A DNA stretch of 64,000 nucleotides from Pontibacter flavimaris (lineage in GTDB: Bacteria > Bacteroidota > Bacteroidia > Cytophagales > Hymenobacteraceae): contig NZ_LVWA01000005.1 of assembly GCF_001907195.1 (NCBI RefSeq), positions 186,001-250,000 of the forward strand, written 5' to 3'. How positions within the stretch are numbered: position 1 is the first letter of the stretch; each line of letters begins with the position of its first letter. The position numbers and the translations under genes are program-made. Positions 54,601-63,978 of the stretch are shown piece by piece. The notes under the pieces are model-generated. The model ran no database searches. It saw nothing but the letters and a program-made list of their open reading frames with translations, and had not been told where the DNA came from.

Positions 54601-54859
54601 GGTGCATGCGCCCGAAGTCGCTGATTTCGTTATAGAGTTCGTCTACCTGCTTCTCGCTTATCCAGGGCTGCCCCTTCTCATCCAGGTTTATACTTAGTAG
54701 AGCTTGCTTCAGCACGCCGGGCAGCAGCACTTCTTTAAAGTTGGTGCGCAGCGAAAGTGTAGCATCTGTAGGTATACCGGCAGGCTGCTCATATACTTGC
54801 CAGCCGAGGTGCTCCAGTTGCTTCAGGAAGGGTTGCTCTACTAAAGTATGTTCTGTCAT
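51590..54859 (-). CDS. hsdR: Type I restriction enzyme, R subunit
   Basis: A 1089-residue motor and nuclease subunit of a type I restriction-modification complex. The N-terminal PD-(D/E)XK nuclease is visible as PDVVLFVNGLPLVVVECKNT. The SF2 translocase has Walker A VVWHTQGSGKSLTMVML and the DEAH box ILIDEAHRTQSSDLGNN, then TGTPLITERHKK and motif VI QAIARVNRTYKGK. The C-terminal helical region for HsdM contact is present. Full length. G+C and AAGTATA words are closer to the chromosome than to the retron island. It would cut unmodified foreign DNA after translocation. Confidence 0.95.
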   Translation of the reverse strand: MTEHTLVEQPFLKQLEHLGWQVYEQPAGIPTDATLSLRTNFKEVLLPGVLKQALLSINLDEKGQPWISEKQVDELYNEISDFGRMHLLEANKSFTHALLNNSLRVDYHDDPADPRPVKLIDFDHLERNSFIAINQFKVDTPGLAKACIIPDVVLFVNGLPLVVVECKNTNAYTTNPLHEAMKQLQRYSNQRPSTHATGLKEGEESLFWYNQICVATYGDKACYGTITSLDEQFFSEWKYIYPEAFQNYIKPLDVERSQERLVQGILPPTTLLDIVRSFTLFMSVGGGKEAKIVCRYQQYRAVGKIVERLKTGQTPMERSGVVWHTQGSGKSLTMVMLIKKLRTEPKLADYKVLLVNDRTDLEDQLSVTATLTGEKIDFIESIKDVKPKLSTPTSNAVMVMMHKFQTKEYKLTDIAGEILSQAAEPLKQFNVFGEVNPSKKILILIDEAHRTQSSDLGNNLFEAFPNATKIAFTGTPLITERHKKKTHDRFGGYIDQYRLRDAVNDGATIPILYEGREPDNAINQKGELDQKFEEAFGSKEQKEKELIKRRYALGSDLREAEEHVAAVARDIVHHYTENILPNGFKAQVVTSSVLAAVRYKDALLKALQEKVAALKVEANPDEELINKLEFLQVYVVVSGQGTNEEAIITQARKEASAANAVDNFKKAFDYDKPETGIAFLVVCEMLLTGFDAPIEQVMYLDKKLKEHNLLQAIARVNRTYKGKTRGYVIDYATNTQNLQGALSIYGSNEVQEIMENLKGVETEIPVLESRYRRLVQLFEGKGVTNFEKYLTQQIKDIPTLLKLQEQCIELAADIKFRSSFDVYLKQFMESMDIVLPRPAASPYRIPAKQLGHLQILIRNRYKDDTINIEGAGEKIRQLINEHLVSLGINPKIPPVELLSKDFIKEARKNSNPKAVASEMEHAIRKHIKVNIDDDPAFYTKLSERLEKLLKQHHDDWDAMVKALEDLRNEAAAGRQAGIAGLSATEAPFYDLMMQTAFKSKTPSAEEEEKAKATLKLAVKLMRATIKFTSFWEKGSEIDLLKGDLSDILISSDVEALIEHESKIINDLLDLARRRHNELIHEEQQAPDPV

Positions 54860-54864
54860 AGCGG

Positions 54865-55785
54865 TTAAGAGTTAGGTTTTCTCTGTATAGCTGTCTTTGA
54901 GTTTTTGGTCGCTTTTGCCTTTAAGGGAATATTCGGCTTACTAGTAGTTATTAATGAATCTAACTTAATTACTGTAGTTCGGGTGTTTTGACTAATACTA
55001 TCAAGCCTATTTAGTTTGTCTGAGACTTCAGTAATTTTGTTCTCCACAGACTTTACCTGCTCCGGGTTAAGGTCAAGTGGTTGACCCGAATTAGCGTAAG
55101 TTAAGTAAATAGAATATCCAGAAAGTAGCACACTTAATGCACCGACAACTATACTTACTGTAATTGCTTTGTTTGCTGTTTTGATACTGTCTTTGCCAAC
55201 TTTGATACTTTGCTTGCCTATCTTAATGCTATCTCTTCCAACAATTAGACTATCATTTGCTAGCTTTATAGCTTCATCATGCTGGATTTCATCTTTAGTT
55301 TTGAAATCATTGTTTACTAAAGTAACTATACTCTGACTGATATAAACCTCCTTATAGAAGTACTCAATCAGTAGTTCAGTTAATTTCTTGTCTGATATAG
55401 GAAAAGGGTGTGGCCTTGGTGATGAATCAAGAGTAGGGAAAATTGAGACCTTCTCATCTGAGCCAGCAAAATCATATAGGAAAATAAAACCATTTTTTTC
55501 TAAGTAGTTAAGCAAAAAAATGATTTTAATTAATATTTCTGTTGAAGGCGCTACTCCCTTTATCATTTCATCCTTAGGAATCCATGCTCCAATATTAGAA
55601 TCAAATTTTCCAAATTTGCTGTTGCTAAATAGAATCCAACTCTCTTTAGTATCCCTTCTGATTTTTAAAGCTCTGTCTTTATAGAAATCATCAAGTATGG
55701 CTGAAAAATTAATAGTAATACCACTTTCCTTGTATCTTTTTATCTTTCTTAGTATCTGTTTTTCTACTTCGTCGAATTCCCTCAT
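54865..55785 (-). CDS. Membrane/coiled-coil protein inside the type I R-M operon
   Basis: A 306-residue protein between hsdS and hsdR. The N-terminal 160 residues are a soluble domain I do not recognise. Four degenerate seven-residue repeats (DSLIVGR, DSIKIGK, QSIKVGK, DSIKTAN; about residues 177-205) lead into one membrane helix (ITVSIVVGALSVLLSGYSIY). A second coiled coil (VKSVENKITEVSDKLNRL) and a basic tail follow. Such a protein is not part of a standard R-M complex. Lying 5 bp upstream of hsdR, it is cotranscribed and may tether or sense; the function is unknown. Confidence 0.65.
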   Translation of the reverse strand: MREFDEVEKQILRKIKRYKESGITINFSAILDDFYKDRALKIRRDTKESWILFSNSKFGKFDSNIGAWIPKDEMIKGVAPSTEILIKIIFLLNYLEKNGFIFLYDFAGSDEKVSIFPTLDSSPRPHPFPISDKKLTELLIEYFYKEVYISQSIVTLVNNDFKTKDEIQHDEAIKLANDSLIVGRDSIKIGKQSIKVGKDSIKTANKAITVSIVVGALSVLLSGYSIYLTYANSGQPLDLNPEQVKSVENKITEVSDKLNRLDSISQNTRTTVIKLDSLITTSKPNIPLKAKATKNSKTAIQRKPNS

Positions 55786-55922
55786 TTTTCTTTATTCTTG
55801 CAATCTTTAAGTCATATTAAACCACTACCTGATCAACCAAAATGAGGTAGTTTCTGAGCGTCGATAACTGGTTTTTTCTTGTTTTAAGGAAAAACATAGC
55901 ATTTAGAAATTATATTTCCTTA

Positions 55923-57185
55923 CTAGCAAATAGCTTCCTCATCTACCTGCACACGTACTTTACCTGAAAGCAAATCTGACATTAAACCTTTCTTTAATTG
56001 CTGAAGTTTTTTCAGGTTCGTTGTTTCTTTATCTATGATTTCTGTATTGGCATTAAGAGTTTTGCTAATAGCTTTCTGCTCATCAGTATCAGGTAAAGGG
56101 AGTAACATTTTACCATACTCATTCCCGTTTATTCCTGGCTGTCCACTTCTCATACTCATAACCTGTACCCAATTCAAGTAAGCAGGTGTTTCTGTATAAT
56201 ACTTTAGAAATGAAGAGAGTAGAAGCGCAGGGTCAGGTGAGAATTTTATCAGGAATCCAGCGAAAACTAATGGGCCGTCTGCTGGATTGTAAAGGTAAGT
56301 CTTGCCTACTGTTGCTCCTGTTCTCGCAAAAACTATGTCACCAATAGATAATAAGTATTTGCTTGATTCAGGAGAATTAACTGAACGCTTATCCTCCTTC
56401 GCAAATTTCCCTTCATCTGTAATGTCCGTAATCCTTAAGTAGGTTGGTAAAGAGTGTGAGAATGGAACAGAAGCCGCATTTATACCATACTCTCCACTTC
56501 TAAAGCATTGATTGGCCAAAATGTCAACATCCCACTCCTTTGGAATCATACCCAGCGGAGAAGGTTTGTATAGTTCAGGAGCGTCTTGGTAGCGGGGGCG
56601 GAGTTTGCCTGTGGCTACGTCTATACCTCGGGTGAAAAGGTCTTGCATAAGCCCTTGCTTGATGGCTTTATACTTGGCAATGATGGCCTCTGTCTTCTCA
56701 ATCTGCCCATCTACCTTCCGCAAAATTTTGGCTATTTTCTGCTGTACCCTAAGCTTAGGAATATCTACCTTTATTGTTGTTAGAAATTCAGGTTTGAATC
56801 TTACGTGGCTATTTGTAGAACCAATAGCATTAGACTCAAGCTGTTTGTAAAGATTGTCCTGTTGTAAATAGTAAAAGAAGTAAGTTGAATCAGCAGTTTC
56901 TTTAGGTCTTAAGACAACAAATTCTGTTGAGGAGACTCTTCTTTTTTCATCTTCGTGATTAGCTAACCAAACTCTTTTTATTCGTGGATTTAGCTTTGAA
57001 ATCAATAGTGAACCAGCTTCTATTAAGAACTTATTACTTTCAATTTCTCTACCTAAGGCTATACTTGGCTTTCCATTTAAATCGAAATCTGGTAAGCTAT
57101 AATAACAGAAAGCCTCATTAGGAAAGAAGTTTGGCTGTATTCCTTTCTTATCTATTTCTAAATAATCTTTAATACTCTTATTCAT
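55923..57185 (-). CDS. hsdS: Type I restriction enzyme, specificity subunit
   Basis: A 420-residue DNA-recognition subunit with two target-recognition domains, about residues 1-145 and 215-365. They are separated by conserved helical spacers: [20 protein letters not shown] in the middle and [19 protein letters not shown] at the end. Each TRD reads half of a bipartite target. The TRDs are A+T-rich compared with hsdM and hsdR, as expected for frequently exchanged domains. The start overlaps the end of hsdM by 8 bp. No inverted partial hsdS copies or invertase are nearby, so phase variation is not indicated. Confidence 0.92.
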   Translation of the reverse strand: MNKSIKDYLEIDKKGIQPNFFPNEAFCYYSLPDFDLNGKPSIALGREIESNKFLIEAGSLLISKLNPRIKRVWLANHEDEKRRVSSTEFVVLRPKETADSTYFFYYLQQDNLYKQLESNAIGSTNSHVRFKPEFLTTIKVDIPKLRVQQKIAKILRKVDGQIEKTEAIIAKYKAIKQGLMQDLFTRGIDVATGKLRPRYQDAPELYKPSPLGMIPKEWDVDILANQCFRSGEYGINAASVPFSHSLPTYLRITDITDEGKFAKEDKRSVNSPESSKYLLSIGDIVFARTGATVGKTYLYNPADGPLVFAGFLIKFSPDPALLLSSFLKYYTETPAYLNWVQVMSMRSGQPGINGNEYGKMLLPLPDTDEQKAISKTLNANTEIIDKETTNLKKLQQLKKGLMSDLLSGKVRVQVDEEAIC

Positions 57186-59571
57186 ATCCCAACTCCACTA
57201 AAAAATCCTGTAAAATAGCCTGCTCTTCTTCTCTGCTGCTCAAAAGCTTCTTCATGTTCACCTGATACTTCTCAAACAGGTTTTCCAGCTGTGCCAGCAC
57301 CTCCATTTGGTTCTGCTTCAGGTGCGTTTGCAGGCCAGCCCATAAAGTGTTTTGCCAACGCTGCAGTATTAGTTCTTCGGCATCGGCTGGTGTTATTTTC
57401 TGGCGGGCCATTTCTACCAGCTCGTCTTTCTTCTTCTCTATCGTGCTGATGTCGGCTTTCAGCGTCTTCAGCTCTTTGATTAGGGCCTCATGCTTTGCCA
57501 CCAGCACTTTAATACTTTTATCGGTTTTGGCTTTTGCCTTCAGGTCTTTCAGCATACCCTTTGGCAGAGCGCCCCTTTCGCTGTTTTCCCAGTCGTAGTC
57601 TTCGCCTTCGGCTTCTTCCAGGGCGGCTTCTATCTCGGCTATGCGGGCCTTATACTGCTCTATCTTCACCAGCTGCTCCGGAAATTGCGAAGCCAGTATG
57701 TCGGCATCCGGTATAAGCTCTGGTCCCCAGCCGCTGACCGCCACCGATTTCAGGTCGCTGTTCAGGTCGCTCCAGAAGCCTGCAAAAGCACCGCGCAGCT
57801 GCGAGTCGCTTAGCATCGGCAAAGGCTGGAAGAACTCCACCAGCGATGTATACCCTTGCTGCTTTACCTTGTACAGCGGCTTACCGTTTGGCAGTTGCTG
57901 CAGCTCCTGCTGATACTGGCCCCACCACAGGCTAAACAGGTTGCTGTACTGTTGCAGCACCTCGGCCACACCCGTATGCGCCTCCACTAGTGGCTTTATA
58001 CTTTCCTTCTCGCTGATGTGTGGGTGTAACTGCAGGTAATTTGGTTTCAGGTCGCAGAACAGGTCTTCTTTCAGGCCTTTATAGTGCACCATGCCGTTCT
58101 GTTTCAGCGTCTCCACTTCGCTGGCAGGTATGCCGCCGTTCAGGTGCGCGTGCACGTCGTGCGGCTCTGGGGCAGGGGAGTTGTCCACGTAGCGGCGGAT
58201 GTTCAGGTTAAAGTCTTCCTGCGCCAGCTCCAGGTGTGAAACCAGTCGAGCGTACTTCTCCACCTGCTGGCGGTGGTGGTACACGTAGTTGATCTTCTCA
58301 ATATCTTCGGGGCGTAGCTTGTTCTGGGCCTTGCCTTCTTTATACTCTTTGTCGGCATTGATGAACAGCACCTCTTTTCGGTCGGCGGCATCTTTCTTGT
58401 TTACCACCAGCACACAGGCAGGTATACCGGTGCCGTAGAACAGCCCCGGCGGCAGCCCGATCACGGCCTCCAGCAACCCGCTCTGCACCAGCCAGGTACG
58501 GCAGGCTTTCTCCTCACCGCCTCGGAACAGCACCCCGTGCGGCATCACCACCGCCATACGGCCCGAGGTTTTAAGCGTGCTTACCATGTGCTGCACAAAC
58601 ATAAAGTCGCCCTTCTTGCCGCTCTCCGGCATCCAGTACTTAAAGCGGTCTTTGTGCAGCATCTCCTTCGAACTGTAGTTCTGGCTGAACGGCGGGTTAG
58701 CGATGACTCGGTCGTAGCGGCGCAGCTCCCCGTTCTCCTGCAGGTGCTGCGGGTTCTTCAGCGTGTCTTCGTTGCGGATGTCGGCAGAGTAGAAGCCGTG
58801 CAGCAGCATGTTCATGCGGCAAAGCGCCCAGGTAGTGCCGTTCATCTCTTGCCCGTACAGCGCCAGGTCGCGGGTGTTGCCGCCCATTTCCTCCACATAG
58901 TTCTTACTCTGGATCAGCATACCGCCCGAGCCCACCGTAGGGTCGTAAATGCTCATGCCCTGTGCCGGCTCCAGTATGGTTACCAGCAGGCGCACCACCT
59001 CGGCAGGCGTATAGAACTCTCCGCCCTTCTTGCCCGCGCTGTCGGCAAAGTACTTGATCAGGTATTCATAGGCCGCACCCAGCAGGTCCGGAAACTCAAA
59101 GTCAGAGTCCTTCAACGGGATGTTCTCGAAGTGCTGGATAAACTCCACCAGCTTCGCATCGTCCATCGCCTTCTGACCGATCTTCTTGTTGTAGTTAATG
59201 CCTTTCAGCACATCCTGCAGGGTGTTGGGGTTGGCATCCTCAATGGCAGCCAGCGCCTTGTTCAGCGCCGTGCCCACGTCCTTCTTCAGGTGGCGGATGT
59301 TCTTCCATAGCGACTGCTCCGGTATGTAGAAGTTATACTTGTTAGGGTTGTCCAGCTGCTTTTGTATCAGCTCCTCGCTCCAGCCTTTCGCCTCGTACTC
59401 TTTCTTCAGGTTCGCTCTGTCCTCCTCAAACTTATCAGACAGACGCTTCAGGAATAGCATCCCGAAGATATGCTCCTTGAACTCAGAAGCATCCATGTTG
59501 CCACGCAGAATGTCGCATGCCTTGAGTAATAGGGATTCTAATTTGGGTAATGTAAGTTTATGTTTAGTCAT
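57178..59571 (-). CDS. hsdM: Type I restriction enzyme, methylase subunit
   Basis: A 797-residue N6-adenine methyltransferase subunit. The SAM motif is [13 protein letters not shown] and the catalytic motif is [12 protein letters not shown]. The N-terminal HsdM helical domain ([20 protein letters not shown]) is intact. About 270 C-terminal residues are long coiled coil ([38 protein letters not shown]), so the protein is longer than the usual 500-residue HsdM. With HsdS it methylates the host target site. It heads the operon, directly behind a perfect 12-bp inverted repeat at 59574. Confidence 0.94.
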   Translation of the reverse strand: MTKHKLTLPKLESLLLKACDILRGNMDASEFKEHIFGMLFLKRLSDKFEEDRANLKKEYEAKGWSEELIQKQLDNPNKYNFYIPEQSLWKNIRHLKKDVGTALNKALAAIEDANPNTLQDVLKGINYNKKIGQKAMDDAKLVEFIQHFENIPLKDSDFEFPDLLGAAYEYLIKYFADSAGKKGGEFYTPAEVVRLLVTILEPAQGMSIYDPTVGSGGMLIQSKNYVEEMGGNTRDLALYGQEMNGTTWALCRMNMLLHGFYSADIRNEDTLKNPQHLQENGELRRYDRVIANPPFSQNYSSKEMLHKDRFKYWMPESGKKGDFMFVQHMVSTLKTSGRMAVVMPHGVLFRGGEEKACRTWLVQSGLLEAVIGLPPGLFYGTGIPACVLVVNKKDAADRKEVLFINADKEYKEGKAQNKLRPEDIEKINYVYHHRQQVEKYARLVSHLELAQEDFNLNIRRYVDNSPAPEPHDVHAHLNGGIPASEVETLKQNGMVHYKGLKEDLFCDLKPNYLQLHPHISEKESIKPLVEAHTGVAEVLQQYSNLFSLWWGQYQQELQQLPNGKPLYKVKQQGYTSLVEFFQPLPMLSDSQLRGAFAGFWSDLNSDLKSVAVSGWGPELIPDADILASQFPEQLVKIEQYKARIAEIEAALEEAEGEDYDWENSERGALPKGMLKDLKAKAKTDKSIKVLVAKHEALIKELKTLKADISTIEKKKDELVEMARQKITPADAEELILQRWQNTLWAGLQTHLKQNQMEVLAQLENLFEKYQVNMKKLLSSREEEQAILQDFLVELGYE

Positions 59572-59573
59572 TT

Positions 59574-59601
59574 TACTTTCACGCTTTATAGCGTGAAAGT
59601 A
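59574..59601. promoter_or_regulatory. Perfect inverted repeat at the hsdM start
   Basis: TACTTTCACGCT-TTAT-AGCGTGAAAGTA, 12-bp arms around 4 bp, ending 2 bp before the hsdM start codon. It is either an operator or a 5' RNA hairpin that would hide the start region. Confidence 0.8.
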
Positions 59602-59693
59602 ATGTAAATAAAGAAAAGTAAATAATTGATATTTTAGTGATTTATTGTATTATGTAGTGGTTAAGACTGACTGCGTCTTTGCGAAGCATTTAG

Positions 59694-60503
59694 TTAATCT
59701 TGCTGATGTTTAAGTCTGAACAATAGGTCATCAACCCGCTCCAGCCGTGATTGTAACTTATCAATTGGCTGATCTTCGCTGATCAGACTTCGAGTAGGGT
59801 GAGCGACGCGATTCCTTAGTTCATTGATAGAATAGAGCGATTTCCAGTCTTTACTACCATAGCCTAGCTTTTCGGAGAGCCCATATTTGGTTATGATTTC
59901 AAAGAAGTTTCTTAGATAAAGATGTTCTGTGATGTTATCTTCTAAATCCTGTTCCTTAAGCTCTTTGTAAACATCTAGTATATCTTGGAATTGCTCGTTT
60001 TCAACAGCTTTTTGCTTAATATATTCTAAAATTTGCCCTTCGGGAATTTCTTTCAAAATATATTCACCCAACGCTCTTTCTAACTCACATATCAAGCTGA
60101 AAATGTAAATCTGTGCACTACGGGAGTTTAGATTGCTGAGTGATACTAATCCTGATACTTTACCATTAAGAGTTAAGAAGAAGAAGGTTCTTTTGGTGAA
60201 GCTAAACTTAAAAATCAGTTCTTTTATACTTATATCAAGAGGAATGGTATCTGCATACTCAATTTTCTTCCGTGTCACAGTACTGTAATCATTATATGAA
60301 ACTGTTCGGAAGTATTCATATGTATTTTCATCAGATGCAACTATTGGGAGAACATTAAATTTGTTTTCCTGCATCCGTTGTTGGTACTCGTTTTTATCAA
60401 TGTCTACTTCTTCTACTGCTATCCACTTATATTTGCTAACACCTACTGTTGCAGCAGTAAAGTTTGGACTTATTGCGTCATGATAGTAAAGTTCTTCAAT
60501 CAT
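59694..60503 (-). CDS. CBS-like protein with C-terminal RN-x3-H motif
   Basis: A 269-residue protein. The first 130 residues look like a CBS pair: RMQENKFNVLPIVASDEN, and SIKELIFKFSF followed by FFFLTLNGKVSGLVSLSNLN. The C-terminal 130 residues are helical and carry INELRNRVAHPTR near residue 235, an R-x4-H pattern as in HEPN-fold RNases and related Swt1-type domains. A nucleotide-binding sensor joined to a HEPN-like effector is a common design in abortive-infection proteins; that function is inference. It lies upstream of hsdM in the same direction, with 122 bp and the inverted repeat between them. Confidence 0.6.
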   Translation of the reverse strand: MIEELYYHDAISPNFTAATVGVSKYKWIAVEEVDIDKNEYQQRMQENKFNVLPIVASDENTYEYFRTVSYNDYSTVTRKKIEYADTIPLDISIKELIFKFSFTKRTFFFLTLNGKVSGLVSLSNLNSRSAQIYIFSLICELERALGEYILKEIPEGQILEYIKQKAVENEQFQDILDVYKELKEQDLEDNITEHLYLRNFFEIITKYGLSEKLGYGSKDWKSLYSINELRNRVAHPTRSLISEDQPIDKLQSRLERVDDLLFRLKHQQD

Positions 60504-60587
60504 TGTTGATGACCTATTGATAGGTGTTATTAAGTTAATCTACTATAAAACAGAAAGGCACCGGTTTTGGTGAGTTTCTCAAGTAGG

Positions 60588-61787
60588 TTATATTGGGTTA
60601 TCTCTTAAAAAGGATTTAACATCACAAGCTTCAATGTATTCCTTTATCTCGCCCCAAAGCTTTTCAACATAGCTATGCCTAAATTCAGGCTGTATTAGTT
60701 TCAAGGTACTTTGATTATTAAACTGCTTAAAGTTAATGGGTTCAGAAAACATCTTTTTACCGAGCCATCGCTGCTCTTGCTGCGTATCGTTTGACCCACT
60801 CATACTTCGAGCAAGTGTAGCATATTTAGTAGTACCACTACTATTTCGATCTTCCCCGTTGCCTAGGACAGTAATGCCGTAGTACAAGTCGCTGATACCT
60901 CTCTGTATGAAAAGGCAAATTAGATCATTATCGTAGTCTGCCAGTTTAACCATAATGCCATACCAGGGATTGCCTTTCTTTTTCTTCTTCACAACGTCTT
61001 TAACCTTTTCCCAAGTTACCTTACGAGGTTCAAGTATAGAACCAGGCATATCTTGCTCTATCCTTTGGCACAGTTCATCCCAGAAATTCCATTCTGTTTT
61101 GATCTTAACTTTGTTCCAGCTTTCAACAATCTTAGCTGCGTTTAGAATATGATCTTCTTGCTTCAGAAGCTCTATCACTTCATCAGTTTCTTTGTCGTTC
61201 ATGGTAGTGCCGGTAAGTTTGCGGATAATGTTTTCGTATTGCTGTAGCGTTTCGTGTAGGTAAGGCAAATGTGTAACTTCCTGTTTACATTTCTCAATCC
61301 AATTTAGAATATCTTCTTTATAGGAAATTGTCTTGATAGCTTCCTCACTTAATGCTCCGCGTGTATAGGCATTAGGTGTTCTACCATCTACGGTCAGATA
61401 AACAAGCAGGGGAGTAGCACCTTCAGTTATCATAGTATTGTGATACCTTTCTAACTGCCTTTCCTGGTCTGGCGCCCAGATTTTATTTTCAACTACAATA
61501 GCATTGCTGCCCGACTTAATAAGTATGTCTATTTTCCGGTACTCCCTCTTGATCTTCGGAGCTGGATAGTTAATTGTCTCACCCTCGCACAAGTGGATAA
61601 ATTTATCCAGAAACAGGCGACCCTGCCCATGGGAACCATCAGGTTTAAGTAGCTCAGCTATAAATCTTGAATGCAGATGTACTTCGTCTGTGTGGTTTCT
61701 GAGTAAGCTGAAAAGATTGATTCCTTTTTCTGCTGGCGTGGTGTATCTAAGGCTGATATCTTCAACCTTCTGTAAAAGTGTTTTCAA
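60588..61787 (-). CDS. PD-(D/E)XK nuclease-family protein
   Basis: A 399-residue protein. The N-terminal half is a PD-(D/E)XK nuclease domain of the PDDEXK_4 kind: FIAELLKPDGSHGQGRLFLD, then REYRKIDILIKSG and AIVVENKIWAPDQERQLERY with the catalytic D...ExK-like pair. The C-terminal half (WNFWDELCQRIE, then GIMVKLADYDNDLICLFIQR) is unrecognised but shared with the neighbouring paralogue. The reading frame is intact. The target, DNA or RNA, is unknown. It follows the frameshifted paralogue in the same direction with a 25-bp gap. Confidence 0.78.
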   Translation of the reverse strand: MKTLLQKVEDISLRYTTPAEKGINLFSLLRNHTDEVHLHSRFIAELLKPDGSHGQGRLFLDKFIHLCEGETINYPAPKIKREYRKIDILIKSGSNAIVVENKIWAPDQERQLERYHNTMITEGATPLLVYLTVDGRTPNAYTRGALSEEAIKTISYKEDILNWIEKCKQEVTHLPYLHETLQQYENIIRKLTGTTMNDKETDEVIELLKQEDHILNAAKIVESWNKVKIKTEWNFWDELCQRIEQDMPGSILEPRKVTWEKVKDVVKKKKKGNPWYGIMVKLADYDNDLICLFIQRGISDLYYGITVLGNGEDRNSSGTTKYATLARSMSGSNDTQQEQRWLGKKMFSEPINFKQFNNQSTLKLIQPEFRHSYVEKLWGEIKEYIEACDVKSFLRDNPI

Positions 61788-61812
61788 AGCTACACTTGTT
61801 AACTTGTTAAAT

Positions 61813-63032
61813 TTAAATTGCTGGCTCGCCTACAGGTAGTTCAAAGCTTTCAAGTTCACAGACCTTTATGTAGTCTTTAATCTCCGCCCACAGCTTACTA
61901 GTATATTTGTCTCTGTACTCTGGGTTTACAAGCTTAAGCGTATTCTGTTCACCGAAGAATTCAAAATTAACAGGCTCTTTAAACCAGTTTCCTGCAATCC
62001 ACTCTGGCTCTCGGTTCCAGTTACTTACTTCTTCTAATCTTGCAGCAAATTCATTGTAAACAGGGCTGTTGGATGCTATTCTGCTGTTGTGTTCATCAAG
62101 GATGGTTAAGCCGTAGTACATGTTGTCATCACCTCTTTCAATATATAAGCATATATTATGGGTATTTAATTTCTTGACCGAGAACATTAGGCCGTATTGA
62201 AGATTTCTTTTTCTACTTCTATGGATAGCTACATCTAAGTGATCGCCAGAAAATTTATGAATTGGTAAAACTGTGTATTCTCCTTCAATTATCTTTTCTA
62301 GTTCATTCCAGAAATTCCACTCGGTGTACCATCTTATATGTACCCAGTTGTCTACAATTTTCTTAGCGTGTAGAGCATTCTCATTTTTGCCTAATAGCGC
62401 TATTAGTTCTTGTATTTCATCACCGCTCATAGAACTTCCAGTTAGTTCTTCAATTAAGTTTTTGTATTGGATGATTGTTTCCCTTAGAGATGGGTTAAGA
62501 GCTGCTTCTTTTATGCAGTGTCCTAGCCAATTTCTTATATCTGTACCATATGATAGCGTCAGCAGCAGATTGTTTAGATTGTCATTGATTTATCTCCCAA
62601 ACTATTTCCGCTGGGCTCTTTGCCATCTAATGAAAGGTAGATGATACGAATATTTTCGGCTCCCTCTTTTACAACGGTATTGTAATACCTGTGTAACTGC
62701 CTATCCTGGTCGCCAGCCCATATTTTATTTTCCAGGATGATAGTAAGCTCCTTGCTGCGGATCAGGATGTCAATTTTCCTGTACTCTTTGTATACTTCAG
62801 GCTGGTTGAATTTTGTCGGTTCTACACCACATAGCGTGAGAAAGTGATCCAGAAATTTTCTCCCCAGTTTATGAGAGCCTTCAGGATCCAGTAGCTCAGC
62901 AATAAAATTAGAGTGCAGGTTTACCTCGTCATGCTTATTAAGTAGCAGACTAAAAATGTTAAAGTCGTTTTGCTCTCGCAGCTTTTCATATTTATAGTCT
63001 ATAATGCTGATTTTATCTAATAGTGTCTGCAA
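61813..63032 (-). pseudogene. PD-(D/E)XK nuclease paralogue, single frameshift
   Basis: A full-length paralogue of the neighbouring nuclease broken by one frameshift near 62574-62590. The upstream part (62574-63032) gives FIAELLDPEGSHKLGRKFLD, KEYRKIDILIRSK and TIILENKIWAGDQDRQLHRY and then stops at SMTI. The other frame continues with LSYGTDIRNWLGHCIKEAAL and the shared C-terminal domain, including WNFWNELEKIIEG, to 61813. All nuclease residues lie before the break, so a truncated nuclease domain could still be made. The break could be decay, a programmed shift or a sequencing error. Its start overlaps the end of the upstream gene by 20 bp. Confidence 0.75.
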
Positions 63033-63978
63033 TGGTTTCTTGTTCTAAAGGTGTCTTAATGTTTTGCTGCTCGTAAGTGACTAGTTTAGTTTGAGGATAG
63101 AAAACCTTTATTAGTAGCTCCCCCATTACATCATCCCACAACAGCCCTGGTTTTTTCAATACAATGAAATCTTTACCTGCCTGTCTCAAAGCAGCGAAGC
63201 CTAAGCTGCTACTATAAACCAATGAACCTAGTCGAATAGTAGAAGTTTCCCTTATCAATTGCTGCCTGTTTTCCTCAAACCTTTGGCGCCAAAGGTTATA
63301 ACTCGAGAGAATCTCATGTTTAAAGTAATTCAGGTTCTGATGAAACTGAGTTCCTTTATGTGCTGCTCTCTCATAAAATGAATGCAAACTACTTATGACA
63401 GTTTTAGCTTCATCACTCTGCAAGCCCATAGGACATACAAAGTTCAAAAGGTCCAGTAGTAGTATATCTCGGTAAACCTCTTCGTCTTCCTTCCAGCTTA
63501 CATTTAGGATCAGAAAAGTAGCAGTTTCAAAGATGTCCATCCGGTATGACGATACTTTGTCATCATAAACTTCATACCCGTAGTGCTGATACCCTGTATT
63601 TGCACATATTAAGAAGCTACCCAATACTTCGATCAAATCTGCTTTTAATCCGGAACCATGTGTTGTGTAAGAATAACCTTCTAGAATGTAGGGTATTTTG
63701 TGTGGAATTGGAGAGTACTCTTCCTGCTGTATTAAGAGAATCTTGTCTAAAGCCTGCAGGTCTGATTTTAAATTTGAAAACAAAGCAAAGTCAACTTCAT
63801 AGTAAACTATATTAAAATTAGTAGGGTCGGCTTTCTTCAATCTTATCAGCTTATACTTTTTCTCTATGTCTGCAATCTGATCACCGAACTTTTTATTTGA
63901 CAGCACACCAAATTCTGTTTTGTATATGGTAAAGGCCTTACCATGAAATATATAGAGAAGATCTAACATGATAGACAT
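63013..63978 (-). CDS. Unknown protein upstream of the nuclease pair
   Basis: A 321-residue soluble protein starting MSIMLDLLYIFHGKAFTIYK at 63978 (or MLDLL at 63969). Mixed alpha/beta at the N-terminus, then helical (HQNLNYFKHEILSSYNLWRQ). I see no catalytic motif, signal peptide or membrane helix and do not recognise the family. It overlaps the frameshifted nuclease gene by 20 bp, so it is translationally coupled to it and is probably part of the same defence-like unit. It is complete within the window. Confidence 0.6.
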   Translation of the reverse strand: MSIMLDLLYIFHGKAFTIYKTEFGVLSNKKFGDQIADIEKKYKLIRLKKADPTNFNIVYYEVDFALFSNLKSDLQALDKILLIQQEEYSPIPHKIPYILEGYSYTTHGSGLKADLIEVLGSFLICANTGYQHYGYEVYDDKVSSYRMDIFETATFLILNVSWKEDEEVYRDILLLDLLNFVCPMGLQSDEAKTVISSLHSFYERAAHKGTQFHQNLNYFKHEILSSYNLWRQRFEENRQQLIRETSTIRLGSLVYSSSLGFAALRQAGKDFIVLKKPGLLWDDVMGELLIKVFYPQTKLVTYEQQNIKTPLEQETIADTIR

